Shown here piece after piece: positions 41,663 to 54,671 of a stretch of 64,000 nt of DNA (the stretch's first letter is position 1; each line of letters begins with the position of its first letter). The translations under genes were made by a program, and so were the position numbers. The stretch covers positions 531,001-595,000 of the forward strand of contig JAEMWC010000005.1 in NCBI GenBank assembly GCA_016490735.1. Reading direction: 5' to 3'. A model generated the notes under the pieces. It did no database searches and had not been told where the DNA came from. It was given only the letters and a program-made list of their open reading frames with translations. Source of the stretch: Pachyseris speciosa. Lineage: Eukaryota > Cnidaria > Anthozoa > Scleractinia > Pachyseridae.

Positions 41663-42304
41663 GCCCCGGCTAAACGATCAAACATTTTCCTGAACATTGC
41701 GTTTGACAAACACATAACGTTGGGTGACTAGCCGACAAACAATTTCCCTGCTAGCAGAGGTCTCTGCAGCGAGAAACCTCTGCTAGCAGGGAAACAAACA
41801 ATGTTTGACCAAACACAAGACAAGCGAGTACACAGGAAGATTCGGGGGCACCCAACGAGCCAAATCAACCAAAAGCTGTAGAAAGGCATTTTTAAGTACG
41901 TTATGGTGTTTGAAGTCAGTTTAAAGTGATGTTTTCGTAAGCTAGAAGAATTTGATCTGTTCGGATTCCTTAGCTAAACTTAGCTAAAATTTTAGTTGCC
42001 CGAAAATGTTACGGAAAGAAATCTTCCTTTCAGAAAATGCTAGCTGAAATGAACTTTCGACGAACTTTCTAGGAAATTATTTTCTTTCCGAAAATGCTAG
42101 CCGACGTTTTTGACTGCCAAAAACAGTAATTACGGCCTTTCCGAAACCTCAGGGGCTATGATTTCCCCATTGCGAATCTTTTAGTCCACTTTTCAATTAC
42201 GAAAATCCGAGTGCACTCTTTAATCGACGTCGAATACCTGAGGCGAACTACCCTCCACCGAACAGATATCTACCGAAACTTGTCGTTGGGTGCCCCTGAA
42301 GATT
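41663..42304. repeat. two adjacent inverted-repeat elements upstream of DLST
   Basis: At 41743-41794 TTTCCCTGCTAGCAGAGGT and its complement form a short foldback set in a CCCCGGCTAAACGATC-type repeat. At 41838-42304, CGGGGGCACCCAACGA at the left end and TCGTTGGGTGCCCCTG at the right bound a ~467-bp MITE. Confidence 0.65.
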
Positions 42305-42592
42305 TTTGCGTCGGTTATCGCTGAAATTGCGACATTATGTGCTTCAATTGGTTTGCATTTTACTGATTGTGCACTCAAATTCATGTATACCCCGCCTTAA
42401 CTGATCTTACACGCATGAGCGACACAGTGATTTGGACAAAAACACAAAAAATTGAAACATTTGTTTTTTCATTGCATCGATAAAGTATAAGAAGGAAAGT
42501 CCAAAACAATGGTATTTCCGCCTGGGCTTAAGCATGCAGGCGAGGCTATGTCATACCCAGTTTTAACGCGGCTCAACGTCTGGCCATCCAAT

Positions 42593-45447
42593 ATGGCTTC
42601 CATCAACTACCGCCATATCGGGCGGTTATTTTATCGTGTTCAGCTGTGTAGACCTTATGCTACAAGCCTTTATGTAAGTAAGATCTATCACCCTGAAGAA
42701 ACTTTTTGAAAGTTTTCTAATGATCTTCGTTCGTTCCTAAAGCGGCAGTTTATTCATTGTGGAATTCGGTCCGGTTCTTGCAACGTACAAAGTGCAGGTC
42801 AGTATTAAGCTAACTAGACTTCGCTTGTAAATATAAGGCTTGTCACTGCTCAGGTTTAAGGAACTTTCTTTTGTTTCTTCAAGCAGCAAAGTATCAAGCA
42901 GCTGGATACTTGAAGGGTTGTTATGGAAAGCGAATGTGAGTAACTGAAGTAAGCTTACTCACTGATGAAAACGTAAAGCTTGGGGGATGTGGCTGGAGTG
43001 ACAAGGATATACCTCACAAATTAGTGTGATTTGGTAAGCTGAAGCCACTCTAAAGGCACTAAGGCCAAATGGTAGCGGGCATTACCCCTTAAATCTACCA
43101 ATACAAAGATTGAGCCCAAGCATTAGCAGCCATGGACAGCTGTTTCGGCCTTGTTAGGCCTCATCAGCATGGCATAGCTAATGCTCAGGTTCAAGTACCC
43201 ACATATCCATAAAACAAGCAGTGAAAACGTAAAGCTTGTGGGATGTGGCTGGAGTGACAAGGATATACCTCACAAATTAATGTGATTTGGTAAGCTGAAG
43301 CCACTCTAAAGGCACTAAGGCCAAATGGTAGCGGGCATTACCCCTTAAATCTACCAATACAAAGATTGAGCCCAAGCATTAGCAGCCATGGACAGCTGTT
43401 TCGGCCTTGTTAGGCCTCATCAGCATTGTTTTATGGATATGTGGGTACTTGAGCCTGAGCATTAGCTATGCCATGCTGATGAGGCCTAACAAGGCCGAAA
43501 CAGCTGTCCATGGCTGCTAATGCTTGGGCTCAATCTTTGTATTGGTAGATTTAAGGGGTAATGCCCGCTACCATTTGGCCTTAGTGCCTTTAGAGTGGCT
43601 TCATCTTACCAAATCACATTAATTTGTGAGGTATATCCTTGTCACTCCAGCCACATCCCACAAGCTTTACGTTTTCACTGCTTGTTTTATGGATATGTGG
43701 GTACTTGAGCCTGAGCATTAGCTATGCCATGCTGATGAGGCCTAACAAGGCCGAAACAGCTGTCCATGGCTGCTAATGCTTGGGCTCAATCTTTGTATTG
43801 GTAGATTTAAGGGGTAATGCCCGCTACCATTTGGCCTTAGTGCCTTTAGAGTGGCTTCAGCTTACCAAATCACATTAATTTGTGAGGTATATCCTTGTTA
43901 CTCACTGATGAAGCCGGTATTTAAAATGTGCGTGTGGTAGAAAAAGAGCAAATTCTCTGAAGAACACTCGGAATAACTGCAGAGTACCCTGCCACACAAG
44001 AATAGCATGTATTGTGGTTTGCTTAGTTCTTCAAAGAACACTGACCAAGGAAAACAATAGTGGCTGGGTATTCTGCAGTTACTCCGCAATAAATCCAGTA
44101 TGGGGCAGCTCTGTCAAAATGTTTTGAAATAGTGGACAGTGTAGCTGGAGTACAGTGTAGTAGGCAGCAACTGACACCAACCTGCAAGGCAATCTGACTC
44201 CCAGTGAAGTCCAAGTGTGAGGTGACAGGCATATAATTGCCGGCTACCCACAAATTTTGACAGGACTGATGGGGCTAAGGCATGTGACACAAATTGGCCC
44301 ATATACATGTATACATGCAGGACTTCAACAGGGTTTGAACCTGTGACCTTGTGATACTGGTGCAGTGCTCTAACCAACTTAGCTATGAAGCCACTGACGT
44401 TGGGAGCAGGTCAATGCGGGTTCATATGTTCCCATGAAAGAGAAGAGTGTGAATGATGTATATGAAATAAATCATATGTGAACCATGGAAATGAAGAATG
44501 ATCCTCACAGTTGTCATTTATTTCATATACATGTACATCATTCACACTCTTCTCTTTGAAACTCCGTTGAAGTCCTGAATTTTTGCAGGCTTCTTTTCGC
44601 AACTGCATAAATTGCATTCACAACTGTGAGGATCATTCTTCATTTGAATTCATTTCCGCAGTTCATATACGATTTATTTCATGTACATCATTCACACTTC
44701 CAATCAAGTCATTCTACAACAAAAACCGTACCAGAATTGGTGTTTCATACTTGAACTGACCAACTATCTGGTGTGGTGTTTGTGTCAGCACTTTATGTGA
44801 GATGTTGTAAGTTATGATCAAGTAGTTTGAACATGAGGATAAGGGGCTAGTTTCTAAAGGAACAGTGGTGCTGCATCAGTGGCAGTGAGATACATGTAGT
44901 AAAGAATTTTTGCCTTGATAGCTGAGTTAATCTTTTGTCTCATGATTGAGTCACAAAAATGTGGGTTGCGACGTTTTTCGTGAATTTTTGCCTTATAACC
45001 TGAGTTGATATGTGGTAAATTCTGACAGTACTGTAGAGAGATTAAGAGCTGTTGTTTTGTGAGTGTTACAGGTAGACCTTCATCAGAGCAAATCATGTGA
45101 ACATACCACAGTCAAACTTGAGCAGTAAGACTAGACAGCTTAGATCAAATGAAGGAATCATTTTGCATTTTTCTGTTTTACAATAATTTTTTGTGCAGAC
45201 AGTGGGCTTGTATGTATTATAATGGTCATTGAAGGCGGTAAAACTGTAGCACCTGTTACATCTGTATACCCTTGATGGGGCCTTGCTGTTACAGGTGATC
45301 TTGACTGTTATAGGTTCATTTTTAGGGACAGCCCTAAGTCTGTTCTTTTGTGAATTGCTATCCAAGATGTGGCTGATACTGTTTACATTGTGTGCAGGTT
45401 GCTTGGTTGGAAAGATGAGCAACACTTCCACTCGTCATCCAGTCTTT
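42593..45447 (+). CDS. DLST: DLST exons 1-2: mitochondrial presequence
   Basis: Exon 1 reads [18 protein letters not shown] then CRPYATSLY and ends at a GTAAGT donor (42674). It is Arg-rich without acidic residues, typical of a matrix-targeting peptide. Earlier in-frame ATGs exist at 42509 and 42548. The candidate exon at 45398-45447 has a CAG acceptor and GTAAGT donor. In one frame it reads HFHSSSSL and joins the lipoyl exon as SSEDYVIV; in another it reads [11 protein letters not shown]. Phases with exon 1 do not settle which is used, so another small exon or a different donor is possible. Confidence 0.55.
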
Positions 45448-48400
45448 GTAAGTAATAGCCTCCTTAAGCTCTAATGTTACCCCCTTAAGCTCTATTACCC
45501 CCCAGGGGGCTTATTTTATTTCAGGCCTCATTAATGGGAGGTTTATTAGAGAGGGGGGCTTAATATAGAGGGGGGACTTATTTCAAATCTTAAACACGCC
45601 GTTTTCATCTTAAAATACTGTAGTTTTTGTACAAAACTCAAACAACTGCAGTGAAACATTAGTATTTAATGCAGATCAGCAAACAGTATTATGTGTTTGA
45701 GTATATATTTGTTTAAAAACAAACCACATGAAGTGGATCTCGTAAGAGGGAATAGGAGGGACTAATTACAAAATCTCATGTCCTGAAGGGGGGTGAGGGG
45801 GGGGGGCTTATTAGAGAAGGGGGTTAATAGAAATGGGGGGGGGGCTTAATAGAGCGTTTACGGTATATGTGGTATATAAATACATGACCATTAAGCATCT
45901 AATATCTCCCCACAGTATCACCACTTACTGTTGTACTATTCTTATATATTAGCTTCTGAGGACTATGTGATAGTGAGTACACCACCATTTGCTGAGTCAG
46001 TGACAGAGGGAGATGTCAGATGGGATAAGGGTAAGGACACAGTTTCCCTGTTGGAATTTCTTTTTTTTTTAGAAAACAGCTACATTATAGTGGAAAGAAG
46101 GAATCACAGTGGCTGGTATAGCTAGAGATGTATAAGCTTAAGCACAACATCATCTGAATCATGTGTTTGCTGTATTTAGGTACTGTAAGCTCATTTATGT
46201 AATTATTTGTTATTTAGAACTAATTTGAGACTATGGACATGACCTTTTTCTTCTTGAGATAAAAGCAAAATCAATTGTTTTGACAAAAAGTGGTTGTCAA
46301 TGTGTTAAATGACTAATACACTACATTGCTATTATTCGTAGCTCCTGGAGATCAAGTGGCTGAAGATGAAGTTGTTGGAGAAATTGAAACTGATAAGGTA
46401 TTGTGCATTTGAAGGGCTTGGGGGTGGGAGGTGATTTGGCCTGAGTACCAGGTTTCATTTTCCATAGAAACTGGTTATCATCTCATCAATTTAATTCCAT
46501 AAATTATTTGAAGGGTATTCTGCATTGGGCGCATAGGGGTGCACATTGCAATTTGGTCTTAAAATCCAGTACTCTCTAAACTCACTCTACTTTGGCATCA
46601 AGAATGGTTGTTGTCTGACAGAAATGCACATACACAGTACAGTGTATCAGTATTTCTTTTGTGGCCTAATAGCTATAATTCAAGAAACAAAAACAAAGCA
46701 GGACTAGCAGACTCACAGCAGGACTGGTCAATATGGGAGGTACAATCTAGTGTGCCCCCCACCACAATAGACAATCCAGAGGGGGTCATACGTTTCAATT
46801 TTGGGGAGCTAAGATTTGGAACCAAATTCCACTAGAAGTACACAAAAAGGACAGTGTTGGTACCTTTAAGTCTTTTTATATAGTCTTAATGCATACACTT
46901 CTTAATTTTTAGGATTTTCATGCCTTATGTGTATATATTAAGTTTTACACAGGGTTACTACTGTTATGTGTTATAAAGTACATGTAGTTACTTACCAGTA
47001 CTTACTTACTAAAATTTCCTCACAAGAATTAATGAAAGAATCACTTGTCACCCTGCCATATACAGTACAATTCACCAGAACAAGTTAGTTTCAACCAGAC
47101 AGCAGTTTGCTTCAGTTTACAATCATATTTTCTATCCTTGACTGCAGACTAGCATTCCAGTAACTGCCCCTTCAGCGGGAATCATTCAGGAGTTTTTTGT
47201 TAATGATGGCGATAAAGTAGAGAAGGGTCAACAGCTATTCAAACTTGTCCTAACCGGTATGTTCATCATCGCATGTATTTGCACATTTGTGAGCAACTTT
47301 AATGGAAAGTCTAAAACTTGTTCTTTGAATGTAGACCTGTTGAATGAGCTCCCTCCCTGATGCTCAAAGTTAAAATGTTTTTCACTATCCCCTATTGCAA
47401 TTAAACAAAGTCATTTTGTCCTCCTTTTGTGCTTTGTCGAAACACTTAGAAGGGCTTGGTCATAAATTGCATGTAATATTATTGCAAATTTGGCATTTGT
47501 AAGCAAACATAGCTCCATTTTTCCAAATGAATACAACCTTTGTATCCAAGTGAGTTGTTTACAAACTGTACTTGTATCATACAAGAAAACAGTTGTACTT
47601 CAACTGACTGCCCTCAGGAGCACTTCTGTTGCCTCTCATAACACCAGTGAAAATTTGAGCTACATGCACATTGTATGCGAATTTGGCTGAAGGATGCATT
47701 GCTCCAGAAATTATCTACACCCTTCCCACCCACTGTAGGTTTTCTTGGTTTATACTCCCACCCAACCTCTCTAAAAATCCCAGTTTACACTGTAGCTCCA
47801 TACTTCCTCTAATAGACCCTCCCCCCCTCCCCCTTGGATTTCTATCAGCCTTCAACAGGGGAAGTATAGGAACCACACAATGCTTAAATTGAACTTTGCT
47901 TAATATAGATGTACGTGTAAATAATGTGTTAAAATTTTACTCACTACATAGGCGCAGCCCCACCAAAGGAGGCTCCAGCACCTGCTGCAGCCCCACCTGC
48001 CCCAAAGGTACCACCTAAAGATGCTGCTACAGAGGAAGCTCCTCCTGCCCCTTCTGAAATTCCAACTACACCACCTCCAGGTAAATCAATCTGCAAGATG
48101 ATGTTATACACAATGGCGCAGTTCATCCTTACATAATTTATAGCATTAAATGATAAACCTAATTTGAGTATAATAATACATGTATCCTTAATTTCATAGA
48201 GATTTCATTCAACCCAAGCAATTATAGCAGTGTGAATTTCTTGGTTTTTACAAAAAAAATGTTTGGCATGCAGGTAAATTATCTCCACATTCAGTTGTAA
48301 AAATTAAAATTTCTAAAGGTTTCATTATTTAAAATATATACATGTGTACAATCTCTGCGAATTTTTTTGTGTGTGTGTACAATTCCATATGGAGAATATT

Positions 48401-51400
48401 AAATTTTTTTTTCATAATTTACATATTCTCCATATTTGGCATTAAGTTAAAATTTAAGATTAAAATGTCACGCTAACCACAAACTGGACCATTTGCACAA
48501 CACCACAATACACTAGTTTCTAGTTGCCCCTTGAAAAGATGGATCAGCTCAGACTAAACTATTTGTTGTTCTGTACAAGACTTACACTCTGTAATATCCT
48601 TTGATCAATGCAGTTCCCAAAGTGCCAACTCAGCCTTTGGCAGAAATCAAGCCTGGTCCACCCACTCCTCCCCCACAGCCATCGGTAGCTGCAGCAGCAT
48701 TTGACAGTCAGATCAAAGGAGCTCGTTCTGTGCATAAGGTATCGCATTTTATGGCCATTTCTTCAATTCTTTGTCACTGAAACACCTTTTCTTCATACTA
48801 AGTTTATTACCTCAATTTGTTAAAGTGCACCTGATGTAATTAACCCCCAATTTTTTTCCACAAATTTGTACCTATTCCAAAACGTGGTCCAAAAACATTA
48901 AGACTTATTTCCAGTTTTGGACTTTTTACCATAAACTAAATATCATTGGCACATTTTACCGAGTCAGTAGGGCTGTGGGTCCATTCCTGATTTGATGTCA
49001 CAAACTGCTTTGCATGCATGTTTACAAAGTTTCCAGTGATTCAAATCAGTTTCTGACATCAAATAAGGAATAGTCCCATGCTTGGTCATGTGACAGATGA
49101 TGCCCAGAATTTGCAACTTTCCCACAATATTCAAGATACCCCTATGGTTTTAAAAGGTGCAAAAAGGTGCGATGTGTTTCGAACAGGTGCAAAAATTTAT
49201 TTCTAATTAGCGAAAAAATATTTTGAGGTTAGGTGCACTTCAACCAACATTGTTGTGAAAAGGTGATCAAATGAGATCCGACCCAACAAATGTGCTACAG
49301 CTTGCAGTTACAAAGCACACTGATGTGAATCATATGGAACACAGAGTTTTTGTCTCAGGTTCTGAGCATGCTAATATAAATTCAGCACCTAAAAATAGTT
49401 TGCACAGGGGAATTTACGTAGGCTACAAAATGATGTATATTTTACTTGGTCTCTGTTAAGAGTGTGCAGTTGTTTAACAGAAAGACCTGAGATGGGTGAG
49501 GAAATGGGAGGTGAGACTGGGACAGTTAAAGACAAATTCCAAATGGTGCATGTTAGGTGTGTGCAAGCATTCAAAATTTCATTGATTCACATCTGCCTCC
49601 AAGAATTTTAAGGGGAAAAAATTACGTTTTGTAGTAACCTAACCTAAAATCTCCTCGTCGATTTTTCCCAAGCTGTTGCGAAGTCTAATGTCACTTTGTA
49701 GTTTCGTGAGACACTGTTTACACTGAAATATAAGCTTATGTTCGATGGCTGAAAAATGCAGTTAACATTGTATGTTTTGATCCGTTTTTTAGATGGAAAA
49801 CCCCACTAAATATGGGTGGCATAATGATGCATACATTATGAAATCTGTTTTAGATAAAGACCAATCAGAATTTGCTCCAACAAAGACCACTATCTGGCTA
49901 CCAATTACAGTTCTTTCCCAAGATCCTGGGAAAACAGCAGGATACTGGAACACGATTAGCGATGCCGTTTTGCAGACGTCCCTTTTCCGCGTGCAACAAA
50001 GGAAATAGGAGACATCTGCACACAGGCTATAATTGCTTGGATTGAATGAAATCTCTAAGAAATTAAGGATACATGTATTATTATAACCTATATGTTAGTA
50101 CAGTTTGTCAAAGACATCATTCTTTGCTTGTGTTGTTTGTCCTTTGACTGGATTTGAATTTCAATTCAGACAAAAATGACAAGAATGCGCCAGAGGATTG
50201 GTCAAAGGCTGAAGGATTCCCAGAACACTTATGCAATGTTGACGACATTTAATGAAGTAGATATGAGGTTGGTGTCTTTGCGAGTCATTTCTTAATTATC
50301 GGCCTTGGGTTGAAAATAGTTAATATTTGATTAGTTCATTAGAGTGGTTTTCAATTGAGTGTAAAAAGAAATTCTGGTTTTGCTTTGGCTTTGCGTTGCT
50401 TGGCTCTGTGATTGGCCAGGAAAACTTGCGCTACTTTCTCAATCAATGAGAAGCAAAACCAAAACCAATCGTGACCTGCAAGTGCATATTTTCTTGCACT
50501 TTGCGCTGGCTACATGTAATTGCTTCTTATTGTAATTGACTCATTGCACTTCTTACTTCTGTTGTGATTGGTCAGAGTAATTGCTTTGGTTTTGGTTTTA
50601 CGACACTCAATTGAAATGCGCTCTAATTTTCTTAGAGTGGTTTTCAATTGAGTGTTGTCAAACCTAGACCAAAGTAATTATTTCGACCAATCACAACAGG
50701 CAAGCAAAGTACCAAACCACTCAAAATATGGAGCAATCTCTTGTAGCTGGTGCCAAGTCATGATTGGTTGTGGTTTCACATTTTATTGGTTGCAAAAGTG
50801 GTGGGAGTTTGTTCAACCAATGACACAGCAAAGGAAAGTGAAACTCGTAAATGGTTTGAACCCAGGAGTCATATCATAACTAAGTGAAGCATGATCGTCC
50901 GGATGAGTGTAGTCCTGAGAAGGACTGTTTGTGGTGACATTGAGTGACCTTTTGACAACCTGAGCGGAGGTCATCATCAGAGTCAAGTGATTGAAGTAAG
51001 GTCAGGAGATGGTATAAGTACTCTGGTCGTTGATGTGATTGGTAGCCTCTTGTGTGTTCAGAGTACCGGTACTTATACCATCTCCTGACGCTACTCCAAT
51101 CACTTGACTCTGATGATGACTTCCGCTCAGGTTGTCGAAACATCAGTCAGTGTCACCACAAACAGTCCTTCTCAGGACTACACTTACCCGGACGGTCGTG
51201 CTTCACTTAGTTATTATAAAGTGAAACTACATGTAAAGCACACACAAATCACTTTTAACACCAAATTGAAAACCACTCTGTTAACCTTAGTTTATTATCT
51301 TCTTCGAAATATAAAACTGCAAAACATTGTTCTATTTCTTGTGCTTTTGAAATTGACAGAAAAAAAATGCTATGTCATCTCTATTTCCACTCGTTCCTCT

Positions 51401-54400
51401 GATGGTTCTTACCCTGCCTTTCTTTTGTACTTTTTCCCTCTGATTATCATCTTCAATTGCAGTTGAAGGAGCCATAATGACTTTTCTTGCAGTAATGTTG
51501 CCGACTTGCGAGCGAAACACAAAGATGCATTTTTAAAGAAGCACGGTGTCAAACTAGGCTTCATGTCAGCCTTCATCAAGGCATCTGCGCATGCCTTGCA
51601 GAGTGAGCACACTGTAAATGCAGGTCAGCATTTTTGTACTTTGTCAGAATCTTCCATCGGGAGTCTCGGGACAACTTCCCCATCAGGGAGGGGTCGGGAG
51701 GGGTGGATCCCTTAGCGATATCAGTTACAAGGCTGTGCAATATTATTGATGCCCAATTGTTACACCAAGAAAATGGTTCAGTTGGGCTAAAGATGGACCC
51801 AAGGGGCAGCGACCTTCTTTGAAGGTCCTACACCTGTACGTTACTTTCCCAAACTAATGCTGCTGGCTTAGTTTTCTTTGTTTCGGTTCTTTCTACAGTT
51901 ATTGAGGACAACGAGATTGTCTACAGGGATTATGTTGACATCAGTGTTGCAGTAGCCACGCCAAAGGTAAATACATAGTATATTAAATGTTTCATTGCAC
52001 ACAGTGTTAAAATAACCACTCTATAAGTAAATCGATGTTACAGTGCAACGACTTTAACCGGGGCCACCCGAGGTTTTTTAACCAATCAGCGACAGATTCT
52101 TTAACAAAGAATTTCGACTTTGTGGTTTTCAAAGCCAATGAAATTCAATCCTAAATTTGACGTGGCGGTAGGAACGGACGAACAATTTGAAGGCAAGAAA
52201 TGCCCTTTATTCCAACCAACGAACCTCCTAAAAAAGTGGAAGCCGGCAAATGTGAATCTTGTGAAATCCGCAACGAATATATCAGCAATGAAAAACATAC
52301 CAACGGTCACTTTGTAATGATTGGCTTACGCAAACCACAAAGGCTTTGAAAAAAAATATTGGGCCGATTTTTGTTTTGGATTTCAATCGCTAAGACATCT
52401 TTCACTATCAATTCAAATTTTTTCGACAAAAGGCCGCTGTGGTAATCAAAATCCGTTTATTGACTAAAACTGTGCACACAGGCGAAAAATCAAATGCGGC
52501 CACTTCAAAGTATTTAGTGATATTAAAATTTTGAATCTGCCGCTTCTGTTCCCACAGTGGAAAAATACAAGTTAAATTTAGGATTGCATTTGATTGGCTT
52601 TGAAAACCACAAGTCGAAATTCTTTGTTAACGAATCACCTTTTCGTTGGTTGAAAAACCTCGGGTGGCCCCGGTTGAAGTCGTTGCACTGTAATTTGTTG
52701 CAAATACCTTATTTGCTTAAATTTTGTTGGATAACTTACAATTAATTTCAGAAGCTTTTGGATAAAAAAGGGCTATAGTTCGCCTATTTTGCCTTAAAAC
52801 GTTTCTGCTCGTTACCATTTTGGATTTCATGACGTCATATACGGTCACACTTTCCTAACAAAAGTCGCCACCACATGACGTCATGAAATCCAAAATGGCG
52901 GCACGCGGGAAATTTAAAAACGAGAAGTAAATGCGATAGTTTCGTCCATTTTTTGTACATTAAGGGGGAGTTACACCTGAATGCTACGTTTGTGTCACCT
53001 TTTGACCTTTTCTCCTTATTATCTTCTCGAGATTTCATGCAATCCAAAAAAGCCATTGTAGTTTGTAGTGCATAACCCCATAAATATCTCAGAATTTTGG
53101 GGTGATTTTTAGAGTGTTTAGAGTGGGGCGAGGGAGAGTGATTTATGGAAAGATGAGAAAAATGCAAATTGTAAGGTGATTAAAAGTTAAATTTGAAGGT
53201 TAAAAATTAATGGACAAACACCAAACAGTTCGTCCTCAACCTGACATGCACCTGTGTTGTAGTGGACTCTGAGTGTTTGTGTATGCCTTATTTTCCCTTT
53301 TTAATTTCTTCATCGAATCACTTCTTATTTCATCAACATCCAGGTATATCGCCCCCTCAAGTGTTATTTCCACCTTTTAATAACCTTTGATGCAATGTCA
53401 ATTCAGTGTTAATTATTATTTTGTTGTGAGAGTGGAGGTTTCCTTTAACCCCAGTACGAATCAAACTTTATGCGTACTGCAATTTGACGTTCTTTCTCAG
53501 GGTCTTGTTGTACCAGTAATAAGGAACGTTGAAGAAATGAATTATGCTGATATCGAAAAAGCAATCAATGCTTTGGGCGAAAAGGTAGGTTGTCATTAAC
53601 CTTTGATGTTTCAATTCCTGCTTGAGCGTTCACAAAGCTTGCAACATTAAAATGGTCTGTAATTGTGTTGCCACAGGCTAGGACAAACGAACTTGCAATC
53701 GAAGACATGGATGGGGTACGTTCACCATCTCAAATGGAGGCGTGTTCGGTTCTATGATGGGCACACCCATCATAAACCCGCCCCAGTCTGCTATCCTAGG
53801 AATGCACGCCATTATAGACAGACCAGTAGCTGTTAAAGGAAAGGTGAGTGAAAGGAACTTGTTGCTAACGCAGCATTGGCACTAGCAACCTCGTTCCCAG
53901 GGTCTCTCGAGGAGAGACCCGGGGAACGAGGTTGTGGCATTGGCATTTTCGTGACCCGTTCGTGTTCAACCGATAACTAGTGGATGCAGTTTAATTTTTC
54001 GTTAGAATACCAGAACTTGATTAAACATTCTGGTGTTGAGAATAAAAGAAGTACCATTTAAGATAGAATGTCTTGCTGTTTGCAGAGATTCTCCAACTAG
54101 TACAATAAGAAATATGTTGAGTACTATGTGGAGAATATATATCGTGATGTGAATAGGGGGGCTTTCAAATGAATGTCGTAAGACCAGAGCCAAAATAATT
54201 ACCCTGGCCAATTACAAGAGACGCAAGTATCCCAACGAGCCAATCAAAATTCGAGGCAAAGACAGGTAACCGGTAGTCTCCTACGCAACCGTTCATTGTT
54301 TGTGGCGAGGAGCGTTGCGTGACGAGACAAAGAACGGCTCCATGGGTTATTAGGTAACCGGCGCCATGCGCGGAAAAATTCGCGCCAGTTACTACCCCGC

Positions 54401-54635
54401 TTATAAGATACAATTCTAAGATGTACATTTGATAAAGGTTTCCGTGCACCGTAGTTGCACACAAACGTTGAAAATGTGGACAAACAGATTAATTTTACTG
54501 ACAATAAGATAAACAGCATTGCTTAACACTAGGTGGGTCTAAGTACACCAATCACTTGTTGCAATCTTCACAGCCAATAACAATTTGGCTTAACCTTCTG
54601 GCGACCAATTGCATTGTCAATAGCCCGATACTTTA

Positions 54636-54671
<36 letters not shown>

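Noticed and set aside
49793..50008. 72-codon ORF ([20 protein letters not shown]) after a TTTTTTAG acceptor-like site in DLST
   Set aside because: It does not fit DLST, which joins 48738 to 50170 in phase; no domain recognised; probably repeat-derived.
52812..52900. CRE-like TGACGTCA sites as a regulatory element
   Set aside because: Both sites are arms of one short foldback inside an intron; no promoter context.
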